Assembly (NCBI RefSeq): GCF_025370935.1 | Contig: NC_133500.1 | Location: 8,652,187 to 8,716,186 of the forward strand | Direction of reading: 5' to 3' | Source: Choristoneura fumiferana | Lineage: Eukaryota; Arthropoda; Insecta; Lepidoptera; Tortricidae | Length of the DNA: 64,000 bases | In this document: positions 45,586-55,829 of the stretch, piece after piece | How positions within the stretch are numbered: position 1 is the stretch's first letter | How the letters are laid out: each line of letters starts with the position of its first letter | Notes under the pieces: generated by a model | What the model was told of the DNA's origin: nothing | Database searches by the model: none | What the model saw: the letters and a program-made list of their open reading frames with translations, nothing else | Position numbers and translations under genes: made by a program

Positions 45586-45719
45586 CGTGCAAAATTATAG
45601 CTTTCTAGGATTGATAGTCCGGAGCAAAGCCGCGGACGGACAGACGGACAGACAGACAGATAATACATGGCGAAACTATAAGGGTTCCGTTTTTGCCATT
45701 TTGGCTACGGAACCCTAAA
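45586..45719 (-). repeat. End of a GTTCCGTA-type repeat with GACA/GACG microsatellite
   Basis: (GACGGACA)n at 45632-45660 followed by AAGGGTTCCGTTTTTGCCAT and GGCTACGGAACCCTAAAAA. Same terminal wording as at 26.2 kb. Confidence 0.65.
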
Positions 45720-45725
45720 AACGAT

Positions 45726-45829
45726 TACAGACTGACTAACTTATCTGTGGATCACAGCAAACCATACTGCACTTTATGCGAACGGCATAAAAACTTTTTC
45801 AATGCCCAGATAAGTTGTTCAGTCTGTAC
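45726..45829. mobile_element. MITE (104 bp)
   Basis: TACAGACTGACTAACTTATCTG and CAGATAAGTTGTTCAGTCTGTA form the inverted ends (one mismatch and a small indel). Non-coding. Confidence 0.65.
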
Positions 45830-46446
45830 ATTGACAATGTCAAATCTGAGTACTTGTCATGTATAATAAGGTGACCATACGATTGGTAATTTTTCTAATA
45901 AAAATTTACTAACATTAAGACTATACCCGTTTAAGGGAACAAAATATGCCCCTGACCACCATGTTGCTCCAAGCCGATCGATTTCAGACCAATATATATT
46001 TGTACGGGAAGAGATGTCACATCCGTGTAAAAAAAATGGTGGGTGTCGCTGACTCACAAGTGTAAAAAAAAAGTTTGAAATATTTGACATCAAAAATGAC
46101 CAAGTTAATGTTGACCTAGAGACGTCTTGTGTTTTGCGAATTTATTCCTCTTCATGCCATTAACAACATACGTTAATCACAAAAGAAACGGACCAGTAGT
46201 TTTCAAGATATTTAGAAAAGTAAAAAAAAACTTTCAAGTGACATTGCAAGGAAACTGATAATAATTGGCAGAATAATAACTAGAATTATTACCAATACAT
46301 AGGATATATTCATTGGCTAATAACGTCAAGGCCATATTTTGTTCCCTTACACGGGTAAAGCCTTTATTAAAAATTAATTGATTGCTTTAGAGCTAACGCA
46401 CTGAATTTGCCTAGAAATGCAGAGCTAGACTTTAATATTTGTTCAG

Positions 46447-46690
46447 AACTTATACTTGGTTTGGGTAGGTATTTAACTAAATGTAAACATACTTTAGCTG
46501 CCAGATTTGGTACATTCAAGGATTTTAAACATTCTATTAATCTATCATTGTAATACAAACTAGACTAGTGTATTTCAATACAGAAATGTAGATATTTAGA
46601 TAGTATAATGGGGATATTTCAATCTAGAAGACACCAATTGACGTTGTTTTGTTTACATTTAGTTAATTACCTATCCAAACCAAGTATAGG
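46447..46690. repeat. Inverted repeat, about 40-bp arms
   Basis: ATACTTGGTTTGGGTAGGTA and TTTAACTAAATGTAAACA are mirrored at 46652-46690 (TGTTTACATTTAGTTAATTA, CCTATCCAAACCAAGTAT), with about 165 bp between. A MITE is likely but no TSD was read. Confidence 0.6.
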
Positions 46691-46970
46691 AGATACCCTG
46701 TATTGATGGAAGATAGCTAAGGTTACAGCACGCTTTGTAGTAACGGCTTCACCCGTGATGTAAAAGATTGATCGCCAGATCTTCAGTCTATCGAAATTGG
46801 GGTTCCATTCCCGATTACAACGCTGCAGCTTATTAAAACGTCACCCTAGAGTAGGGATGTGAAAATAAATCGATTATGAAGGATAATTCTTTTTTCCAGC
46901 TATAGGCAACAATTCCTTTCTACCTCTTAAATTTGTCAATTTGTTGTAGTTTTGTTTTTGTGTTATTTTT

Positions 46971-47402
46971 AGGGTTCCGTACCTCGAAAGGAAAAAACGA
47001 AACCCTTATAGGATCACTTTATGTCCGTATGTACGTCTATCTGTCTGTCTGTCAAGACCCTTTTTCTCAGGAACACGTGGAGGTATCAAGCTGAAATTTA
47101 TACCGAATACTCAAATCTACTGTCCCTCAGAGCTGTGAAAAAATCAAACTTCTAAGGCAACGCAATCAAAAGATACAGCCGTTTATGCTGCAAATTTTCG
47201 ACATTCGCAAGGGAATCAAAACCTACGGGGTACTTCCCGTGAACTCAGAATCTTGAAATTTGGTACGAACGTCTTATAGCACAGATAAAAGAAAAATTGC
47301 GAAAAGCATAAATTTTTATTTACGTCATATAATAAAAATATTTTTAATACTTTGTACGGAACCCTCGGTGCGCGAGTCCGACTCGCTCTTGCCCGGTTTT
47401 TG
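46971..47402 (+). repeat. GTTCCGTAC interspersed repeat, near full length (432 bp)
   Basis: Starts TAGGGTTCCGTACCTCGAAA, has (TCTG)n at about 47039-47052, and ends GTACGGAACCCTCGGTGCGC then GAGTCCGACTCGCTCTTGCC and GGTTTTTGG. It carries both termini that are separated in the LTR-split copy at 6.6/8.2 kb. Confidence 0.75.
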
Positions 47403-48115
47403 GTGGAGTAACCGCCTCTCCGCACGGTCTTCGGCCAGCTGTTTGACTTCCTAATACGACACGACACCAACTTTCTACTTCACCTGATGCCTTATTTTCC
47501 AATGCAGTCGGGATGACAATATTTTCACCATTTCTTTCTTTCTCACGGTATAAGACGAGGTTAGAAAGAGATGTTGGATGCGATGACGAACGTCGTCTAA
47601 CAAATTGTAACAAATGACATTGTTGTCATTATCGTGTTATATAACTTTTAAAATGTTATACAACAATGCAAATGCAATTTTTATATGAAAAAATTAAAAT
47701 GAAAAGATTTATTCGGGACACACACATATAAATAATAGATACAGAACAATAACATAATAATAATAAAGGGTTAATAAAATAAAATGAGATTACAAAATAC
47801 AGAAATAATTAAAAAAGAGAAAAAAAATATATACTTATATATATGCGCCCGAAATGGTCACGCCTCAGCATAAAATGCGGACTCCTTTGGTGGAGCCAGC
47901 GCTGGTCTTCCGGCGAGACCATTATATGGTGTTATATGACATTTTTATACCAATGTGGGAGCGTTTAATACATGTAACAAGTTGTAACAAAAGTTCATAA
48001 AGTGTTAGACAATGTTATCGTGTTTAATTAAATTTTTTTATTGATAGAATAGTATAAAAGGTAGAGTACAATAAAAAAACAAAACTAAAACTACATTAAA
48101 ATTAAATAAGCGAAA
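47403..48115. other. Intergenic DNA with a LINE tail, no gene seen
   Basis: Minus-strand LINE-end-like segment at about 47690-47940 (GATTTATTCGGGACACACAC ... GCGCTGGTCTTCCGGCGAGA). Confidence 0.45.
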
Positions 48116-48119
48116 ACTA

Positions 48120-48420
48120 TAATAAATCTAAAAATGGACCCTGCGGCATGGCACCAAAGATGCTGGCAGCATTTCCCCGCTGGATCGTACGACTAAGGCT
48201 GATGCGTTGAGCGAGGAAACTGCCAGCTCATCGGTCTCCTGTGGTATCTCTGAGTCTCTTTGATAGATCTTTGAAGAGACTCAGAGCGCCAGGGCCCCAC
48301 GGACCAAGGGTCTCGACGCCGAAAGGTACAAAATTATATTCGGCACCGAGACCACTGTATTTTCCTGCTTTGGCAGTTTCTGCCATTTCCATTTCGTGTT
48401 TTTTAACGTTATAGAACATT
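48120..48420 (-). pseudogene. Retroelement C-terminal domain (ETLGPW type), broken
   Basis: The minus strand reads KAGKYSGLGAEYNFVPFGVE, TLGPWGPGALSLFKDLSKRL and RDTTGD, a stop, then AGSFLAQRISL and IQRGNAASIFGAMP. Same domain as at 60.06-60.48 kb. The stop and loss of the upstream half show it is dead. Confidence 0.7.
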
Positions 48421-48534
48421 TATAACAGCCAATGTGGTAGCACCATTAGACAATACGGCATCTGGTCAATATAATACCTAATCTGAGAAAAAAAGCATTG
48501 ATAGTAGTAGAATAGAAGGGTAATAGAGGGGTAG

Positions 48535-48692
48535 ACATTTCTACGAATAATACGAATGTTTGTTCTCTGTTCTTGGACGTTTAATATGTTCTAAGTATTT
48601 ATGTATCTATAGAAGTATCTTTATCCGTTGCCTAGTACCATCCTAGTACCCATAGTACAAGCTTTGCTTAGTTTGGGACTAGCTTAATGAGG
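48535..48692 (+). repeat. SINE S2, body only
   Basis: CGAATAATACGAATGTTTGTTC, CGTTGCCTAGTACC and ACAAGCTTTGCTTAGTTTGG, without the tRNA-like head. Confidence 0.65.
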
Positions 48693-49740
48693 GCTATCGT
48701 GTATGAATTCGCCGCTACAGGCGCTAGTGTAGCGTGAGGTCTCCGAAATGTCAAATCTCATAGTTTTTGGGTGAGCTACGCGGGTTTATTTATAATTAGA
48801 ATATTTTGTGAATATTTTGCAATATCTGAAATTAATTATGGCAAATATGCGTTCCGGAGCAATGAATATCTGTGTTTTGAGACCGTTTTGTCTTTCGGAA
48901 ACCTTTGTCCTCCCTTTTTTCCGGACAAAAAGGGGACTATGCAACACAGTGGCATGCTCAATATTTTTATGGTACGGTTTTAAGGTGTATTAAATATGAT
49001 TTAAATCTAAACTTTGTTTTTACACCCGTAATAACAGACTTTGAAAGCCATATTTAAAAACCTCACGCAACAGTGCGCCTTCTAGTGAGAGAAAAAACGA
49101 TAGCCCTCATTGATGTCGATTGTTCCATAAGCAGGGTTACCAACTCCAATTTTTTTTTACCCCTAGAGCTTAAGTTAAAACCCCCTAACACAAACCAATT
49201 TTTTGGGAAAAACCCCTATGTATGAAATAAAACAAATTATGTCTCAATTTCTTTAATATTTTAAGTTATACATTATATAGGATCACTTTGATTTTGCCAA
49301 CACAACACTCAGTCACTCAACAGCCATTTTCAGTAATAATTTAGTTTCCTTTATCACACAAACATGGTATGGAAAAATCCCTAAATATACTCCTAAAAAT
49401 TTATCCCGTTCCAAAAGGTATATCGCGATAAAAACACACGTACAAATCAGGCGTTGGATTTAATGCTATGAAATGACATTACAATATATTTTAGATACCT
49501 ACTTTTTACGCTTAAAGTCCATGTCACATCCTTAATCACATTACACATTACATTCTGGTATAGGAACTTAGGAAATGAGATCCCGTGCCCCGTATCGCGA
49601 CGATCTTTATATTAAAATTGGGAGGCGCTATGTGAATACGTAAATGTATGCTAAGCAGAGACGCTGATAGTCGTGACATTCGGTGGGATGAGACTGTTAT
49701 ATACACATACAATCATACATACAAGATAGACTTCTATTAA
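48693..49740. other. Intergenic DNA, no gene seen
   Basis: The open frames at 48771-48993 overlap in two phases and lack any domain; the rest is AT-rich. AATGAGGGCTATCGT (48687) and ACGATAGCCCTCATT (49097) form an inverted pair, with CTAGTGTAGCGTGAGG near one and CCTCACGCAACAGTGCGCC near the other. A 420-bp MITE is therefore possible. Confidence 0.45.
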
Positions 49741-49744
49741 ATTC

Positions 49745-49879
49745 AAATTCAAATCGTTCATTCTGCAAGTAATAGGGCGCATATGGGTCTTTTATATGAT
49801 TTTTTAAATTACCAGCGCTTTCTGAAAGACCATCTTTGGCAAGAAGCGCCGCAAGAAACTTGGCAGAAAGTACTTTTAA
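49745..49879 (-). repeat. 3' end of the 17.6-kb LINE family
   Basis: TTCAAATTCAAATCGTTCATTC tail, then CCAGCGCTTTCTGAAAGACC and GCAAGAAACTTGGCAGAAAG. 5'-truncated to about 135 bp. An SX element was inserted in it at TACTTTTAA. Confidence 0.75.
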
Positions 49880-50425
49880 GTATCGAAAATACAAACTGAG
49901 ACATGGATGCACAGAAAAACCAGAAAAAGAGACCAGCGCTGGGAATCGAACCCAGGTCCTCAGCAATCCGTGCTGCGTGCTATAACCCCTACACCACCGC
50001 TGGACAGGAATCTAGGCACGAATTTTTCCTATGCATACATATCTCAGGTTGCTTATTTCTACTATGCTACTTATGCAGCAGCACTAGCGACATCTATGTT
50101 CCGCTCTCATCGAGAGACGACACACTCTTTTGGAACCAACCGCAGCATAAGCATAAGTAGCATAGTAGAAATAAGCAACCTGAGATATGTATGCATAGGA
50201 AAAATTCGTGCCTAGATTCCTGTCCAGCGGTGGTGTAGGGGTTATAGCACGCAGCACGGATTGCTGAGGACCTGGGTTCGATTCCCAGCGCTGGTCTCTT
50301 TTTCTGGTTTTTCTGTGCATCCATGTCTCAGTTTGTATTTTCGATATGGTTTCACGGGATACCCGTAAAAGTAAGAAATTTGGAGTTAAAATAAAAAATA
50401 CAAAAAGACTCCAAAAAACCAATCA
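49880..50425. mobile_element. SX-family element with a perfect 196-bp inverted repeat (546 bp)
   Basis: TACTTTTAA flanks it at 49871-49879 and 50426-50434. Arms 49881-50076 and 50151-50346 are exact reverse complements by my reading. Each holds a tRNA-like head with B box GGTTCGATTCCC and the CAGTTTGTATTTTCGATA end. The loop is 74 bp. Right of the second arm follows the other family terminus (ACGGGATACCCGTAAAAGTA ... AAAGACTCCAAAAAACC). The flanking duplication shows that the inverted pair entered as one unit. Confidence 0.85.
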
Positions 50426-50669
50426 TACTTTTAAATAAACTTAAATAAATAATTACAAATGAAATTCATTTAAATTACAAACAGGTACAAACATTTACAT
50501 GACAGGATTGTTAAAAGTAATTTTTGCACGCCTACAAGTTGTCTCGATTCTTATTCTTGTGCTTAAATAAGTTTTCGTAATAATTCTAAATTAATTATAT
50601 TTTAACTAACAAAAAAAAATGTAAAGAAGGCGAAAATGTCAGTCTAAAGAATAGGTATTATATCAAGGC

Positions 50670-50895
50670 GGCCGGATGGCCAAGTGGTTAGAGAACCTGA
50701 CTACGAAGCTTGAGGTTGTGGGTTCGATTCCCGACCGGGGCAGATATTTGTATGAATAATACGAATGTTTGTTCTCTGGTATGTATTTATCTAAATAAGT
50801 ATGTTTATCCGTTGCCTAGTATCCATAGTACAAGCTTTGCTTAGTTTGGGACTAGGTCAATTGGTGTCAAGTGTATGATATTTATTATTATTTAT
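50670..50895 (+). mobile_element. tRNA-derived SINE S2, best copy
   Basis: A box TGGCCAAGTGG, B box GGTTCGATTCC 45 bp later, CGGGGCAGATATTTGTATGA, CCATAGTACAAGCTTTGCTT, TGGGACTAGGTCAATTGGTG, tail (TTATTA)n. The box spacing is that of a tRNA, but the downstream 3' half does not fold into a cloverleaf, so it is a SINE head and not a tRNA gene. Confidence 0.85.
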
Positions 50896-51041
50896 TCCAC
50901 CATATTGCCTTGAAAAATCTCTTTAAGTATACCTTGTATTTTCTGTACTGCCTACTTTGTGTTGGTGTTTAATAAAGAGTTTATTGTATTGTATTGTACT
51001 CTTATTCCGGCCTTAAGATCTGTAATAGAGGTCCTATATTG

Positions 51042-51318
51042 CAGGTGGTAGGACCTTGTGCAAGGTCCGCCCGGATTGCTACCACCACCTTCTTCGCTAA
51101 TCCTGCCGTGAAGCAGCAGTGCTTGCACTGTTGTGTTTCAGAGGGAGAGTAAGACAGCCGGTGAAATTACTGGCACTTGAGGTATCCCATCTTAGGCCTC
51201 CAGGTTGGCAACGCATCTACAATACCCCTGGTGTTGCAGATGTTTATGGGCGGTGGTGATCTCTTACCACCAGGAGACCCACTTGCTCGTTTTCCATCCA
51301 ATCGAATTAAAAAAAAAT
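51042..51318 (+). repeat. Interspersed repeat family S4
   Basis: Third copy, from GGTGGTAGGACCTTGTGCAA to CACTTGCTCGTTTTCCATCC and AATTAAAAAAAA. Together with the 9.96 and 13.2 kb copies it defines the ends of the family. Confidence 0.75.
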
Positions 51319-51694
51319 ACTAGTTTGATAATTAGGTTCAAATAGGTTCTAAAAACTAGGTTCGAATCCCAGCTCCGGCAACATTTCCTGTGTTTTCTAG
51401 ACTTCAAATAAAATAAATATTCTCATTAAATTACACAGAATCAGTTTCGCTAATTGAACATTCCTTTATTAATCGGCGGTACGTGTTCAGATTTAGATTA
51501 TAGTCCTTTCGATGCGTTCGAGGCAAGGATGAACTAACACCAATTTAATATGCAAATACGAACACGTCGAATTATAGTTGGTAATCAAGAGTGTATCGGA
51601 ACAATATAGGTTCCGTATTAATAAAAAACGGACAAATGTGATTCGGGTTCGCACACAGCGTTATTGGCCTTATTAAGATTGAGTAAAAATATCA

Positions 51695-51861
51695 AAAAGG
51701 TCCTCACTGAAAATCAGCGCCACGGCTTGCCGTGGCATTATGCTGAGTGGGGACCTGTTTAGCGTCATGTATGTCTTTATTTGTTCTATGTTTGTTCCTA
51801 TGTTTGTTTTTTATGGCGTTAAATAAATGTATTTTCTTTCTTTCTTTCTTTCAAAAAATAT
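51695..51861 (+). repeat. Retroelement 3' end with (TTTC)n tail
   Basis: GGTCCTCACTGAAAATCAGC, an inverted CCACGGCTTGCCGTGG, repeated TATGTTTGTT, AATAAATG and (TTTC)5. Typical of a LINE 3' end; family not identified. Confidence 0.6.
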
Positions 51862-52071
51862 GTTTTTTGTACAGAAATTTTAACTTAACTTAAAACTTGA
51901 GAATTCCCAATTACACTTTGGTCTTAATTTGCGCTGTATGATATGAATAAAACTCAAGAATGTTATTTATTTCCGAGTTCCAGCTATCTGCATCGGTTTA
52001 CTAGATATATTTTCCCAAAGAATAAAACATTAGATTTTCTCGTTAAGCAATGTTTTTCTTAAATAGTAATT

Positions 52072-52357
52072 ATCATCCCAGCCTATATACGTCCCACTGC
52101 AGGGCACAGGCCTCCCCTCAGAATGAGAGGGCTTGGGCAGTAGTTCCCACGCGGGCCCAGTGCGGATTGGGAACTTCACACACACCATTGAATTGCTTCG
52201 CAGGTTTGTGCAGGTTTCCTCACGATGTTTTCCTTCACCGTAAAGCTCGTGGTAAATTTCAAATGTAATTCCGCACATGAATTTCGAAAAACTCAGAGGT
52301 GCGAGCCGGGGTTCTGCTTGAGAGGCCATAGGTCAAACCACTCGGCCACCACGGCTT
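52072..52357 (-). mobile_element. tRNA-derived SINE S1 with deleted B box
   Basis: Body and A box are intact, but GAGCCGGGGTT joins directly to CTGCTTGAGAGG, removing the stretch that holds most of the B box in other copies. This copy should not be transcribable by Pol III. Confidence 0.85.
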
Positions 52358-52399
52358 CATAGTAATTATAACACTTTGAAAAAAAAAGATATGCTGGAG

Positions 52400-53060
52400 A
52401 CTCGGGTTCGATTCCCGGCTGATGATTCAAATTAATTACGTAAACTCTACTTACTTACCCAAAAAAGACATTTTGCTATATAATACGGAACCCTAAGATA
52501 AACAGGCAGGCGTTTTATGCAAATGAAGCTCCTGTTATAAAATATCGCCTCGTACGTCCGAAGATAAAACATTAATTCGACAGGTTATCATTTTCTTATT
52601 AAGGGCGATAAGGTCGGCTTTATGCCAGTTATAGCCAACGTAAGAAACCAATAAAAATATTTATTGATTAATAACATTAATAACAGTTTCCCATAACAGA
52701 ATCCCGGAAATCGCTAATTTAGCGTTGTACCAATTTTCATCCGAATCTGTTCAGCTATTTTTGCTGATGGATTAACATAGGTATAGCGATAAACTTCTTT
52801 ACACCAACGAAATCGCGTAAACAGGTAAATTTCACTAATTGCAATAACAACGTACCCACATTTTTAGTTTTATGGGAAATTATTTATCAAAGGGCTAAAC
52901 TTAAAAGGAATGTTACATGTTCACTAAAAACCTCAAAGTATAGCGGTGGTATTGTTATATGATTTTACTTAAAATATTAATCCTTCTAATTTAATGGGAA
53001 AGGCGTTGGCACGGTGTGGGTGTGTTTGCTTATCACTCTTTCATTTAAAAATGTGAAAAA
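52400..53060. other. Intergenic DNA, no gene seen
   Basis: Only a stray B-box-like GGTTCGATTCC at 52406. No gene. Confidence 0.45.
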
Positions 53061-53064
53061 AAAA

Positions 53065-53292
53065 TCAAACATCACGCCTGTATTCCCAAATGGGGTAGGC
53101 AGAGCACACGAAACGTTACGGCTTCGGAGCCACTTTTGGAAATTTTAGGTTTTAAGTTTGACAAAAAAGGTACAATAGTGACAGGTTGCTAGCCTGTCGC
53201 CTACGGTATACCTTAACCTATATCCTCAGTCGCCTCTTACGACATCCACGGAAGAAATGGAGAGGTGTAATTCTAACCCGACACCACACGGG
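53065..53292 (-). mobile_element. SINE-like element, family SG
   Basis: Reversed counterpart of 21969-22218: CATCACGCCTGTATTCCCAA to CCGACACCACACGG. TGAAAAAAAAA occurs on both sides (53054-53064 and 53293-53303), consistent with a target-site duplication in an A-run. It lacks the (GT)n end. Confidence 0.8.
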
Positions 53293-53589
53293 TGAAAAAA
53301 AAAATTCATTCTACATAAAACCGTCCACACTCGTGAAAAGATGTTATGCAAAATAAACCAAAACCCTAACTACTGAACTACCAGCCATAAATCCACGCTT
53401 ATTACCGAGACGCCTGTAATTTTCGTAAACCTTTTTAGCGGACCCTAATTTTTATAACTCAATTTTACGCCCTTTTTGCATACCGTACCTAGCTTTATAT
53501 TCAAAGTAGGCTTTCGTAGTATATTATATTTACGTTTCATTTATATTCACGTTTCATAATGATGGTGAAAATCAGGAATTAAATATGTC

Positions 53590-53790
53590 ATCATCGTCAT
53601 CATAATCATCATCATCAGCAGTTCACTGCTGGACATAGGCCTCCTCCAAGGAGCGCTGCGCCCTGTTCTCGGCTAGACGCATCCAGCTTCCACCTTCATT
53701 CGCTGATTGTCACTCCTCTTGGCCAGAGGGCGTCGTACTCAACGTAGCCGTGACGCGGGCGCCATTCAAGAACTAGTTTACTCCATTAAG
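53590..53790 (-). pseudogene. RTE LINE 3' end
   Basis: (CATCAT)n tail, CAGTTCACTGCTGGACATAG and GGCCTCCTCCAAGG at the left; body decays by 53790 (CGGGCGCCATTCAAGAACTA). Confidence 0.7.
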
Positions 53791-53799
53791 TATGTAGGT

Positions 53800-54820
53800 A
53801 CTTAGAATCATACTTAAGTGTGGCCCGTGAATTAACACTAAGAATAACGACCAATAAATGTACTTTATATAGTACAACTTGTTCATTGAATGAATTTTGA
53901 AATGATATCCAAAATAACAAAACTGGTGAACCACGTCTTAACTCTACGTCTGTTAAAATAAGTTAAGATTCAGTAGATTAACGCTATCCCGCAGGCACTA
54001 TGTTTGTTTGTTTAAAATCTTTATTGTACACCAAAGTTTAATATCTCAAAAACGGCAGAACCGATTTTGAGAGAGAGAGAGAGAAACATTTATTTACACA
54101 TATTCGATACACATAAAAATACATTAGATGAAGAAAAAAACATCGAATAGTATAAAGTGGTATTTTGATGAAACATGTTTAAGAACCATCGCTAGAAAAC
54201 AAAAAAAAAACCAATTCAAATCGCTCCAGCCGCTTAAGAGCTAGGCCGCCTAAGAGGTGCCACAGACAGACACGCAGACAGACAGACAGACACACATAGC
54301 AGTCAAACTTATAACTGTCTTTTTGCGTCGGGGGTTAAAAAAATGGTAATACAAAAGGTAACAACTACGAAAAAGTTCTAAATTTAAAGGCCGACTTATC
54401 CCTGAAGGGATCTCTGCCAGTCAACCTATAAGTGGTAGAGAAGAGCAATAAAACTAACTACTTATAACCTAATGCTATTTTCCGGGATAAAAGAATCGTT
54501 CAAATTATACCAGTTGGGAAGATTCCTAAGTATAAAAATTATATTCTTTTAGTCTGACAATTAGATTATCAGAAAATATTCAACATGTATTTTTTCTTTT
54601 GTCAAGCAAATAAAAAATTACCACGGTCAAGCACGTCAAAGTGACGTTACTCCTTAGTAAAAAGTGTAACTTTTACCGGCTGTGTACCATAATTTTGTGT
54701 TCAATTGACAAAAAAGACTCTTATATTTTAGGAAATCTAATTGACAGACTAATTAATTATATTTTTAGTTATCAAGCCTATCTATCCGAGACGTGGTGTC
54801 ACCATAGGTCTTATAAATAG
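53800..54820. other. Intergenic DNA with repeat fragments, no gene seen
   Basis: LINE tails at 54000-54030 and at 54064-54130 (a GA run), and the CCAGCCGCTTAAGAGCTAGG ... TTTTTGCGTCGGGGGTTAA block at 54180-54340 with a (GACA)n run. Confidence 0.5.
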
Positions 54821-54829
54821 GCTCAGAAT

Positions 54830-55815
54830 TGCTCAGCGAGCTATGGAGAGAGCAATGCTTGAGGTTTCTCTACGGGATTAAATCAGAAATGAGAAGATAA
54901 GAGTACGTAGAAGAATAAGGGTCACTGACATAGCCAGCCGAATTAGCTCGTTGAAGTGGCAATGGGCAGACCATATAACACGGAGAACAGTCAAAGTCAA
55001 AGTCAAAGTCAAAGTCAAAATATCTTTATTCAATTTAGGCTATAACAAGCACTTATGAATGTCAAAAAAAAAAATCTACCACCGGTTCGGAAAAACCTCT
55101 GCTGAGAAGAATCCGGCAAGAAACTCAACGAGGTATATTTTTTTTTAAAACAGATTTACAATATTATTAAATGATATGTATACATCACAAGTATTTAACA
55201 CAACTTTATTTTTAACACAGTAGGTTCGCTATTTGAAGGGATCGCTAATGCGGATCGGAATTATTTCCAAATATCCCTGTCCATGATATAATCATTAACT
55301 TTATAATACGCCTTTGATATTAATGTCTTCTTGACAATAGATCTGAATTTTGTATCCGTTTCATTTATAATATTTTTTGGAATTTTATTATAAAAACGTA
55401 TGCAATTTCCCAGAAAAGACTTTTGGTTTTAGCCAGTCTGTAAGATGGAACTTTAAGCTTCCCTGTGTTTCTAGTAGCCTTTGGCTTATCGACGTTAGTG
55501 GGAAAATCACATATGTTCTTCCTAACATACATGATTATTTCAAAAACATAAAGCGACGGCAGGGTTAGGATATCTGTTTCCTTAAAAAAAGATCTTAAAG
55601 AACAGATGGTCGTTGGGGCCGAAAGGTTCTCGAGTGGAGACCGCGGATTGGCAAGCGCAGCGTAGCACGTCCACCAACAAGATAGACGGATGACCTGGTT
55701 AAAGTCGCGGGTTCACGGTGGATGCAAGCCGCTTCCAATCGAGGCAACTGGAGGTCTATGGGGGAGGCCTATGTCCAACAGTGGACGTCCTATGGCTGAT
55801 ATGATGATGATGATG
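54830..55815 (+). pseudogene. RTE LINE C-terminus and 3' end, split by a LINE insertion
   Basis: 54830-54990 encodes RAMERAMLEVSLRD (then a stop), RIRVTDIASRISSLKWQWAD and ITRRT. 55600-55815 resumes with DGRWG (frame broken), LEWRPRIGKRSVARPPTR, SRWMQAASNRGNWRSMGEAY and the (ATGATG)n tail. The 608 bp between are another LINE. AGAACAG occurs at both junctions (54984-54990 region and 55598-55604 region). Confidence 0.8.
54991..55598 (-). pseudogene. Jockey/CR1-like LINE 3' part inserted in the RTE copy
   Basis: Left end is the (GTCAAA)n tail. The minus-strand protein reads PSLYVFEIIMYVRKNICDFP, KLKVPSYRLAKTKSLF, then a frameshift before IRFYNKIPKNIINETDTKF and KKTLISKAYYKVNDYI. It aligns by eye with the C-terminus of the 17.6-kb RT (SFVGNCVRFYNKVP ... 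KKAYYKVEEYL), so it is a related but distinct family. 5'-truncated and frameshifted. Confidence 0.8.
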
Positions 55816-55829
55816 ATGAAGCCTATTAA

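Noticed and set aside
50670..50745. tRNA gene candidate
   Set aside because: Box spacing fits, but the 3' side runs directly into the S2 SINE body and does not complete a cloverleaf.
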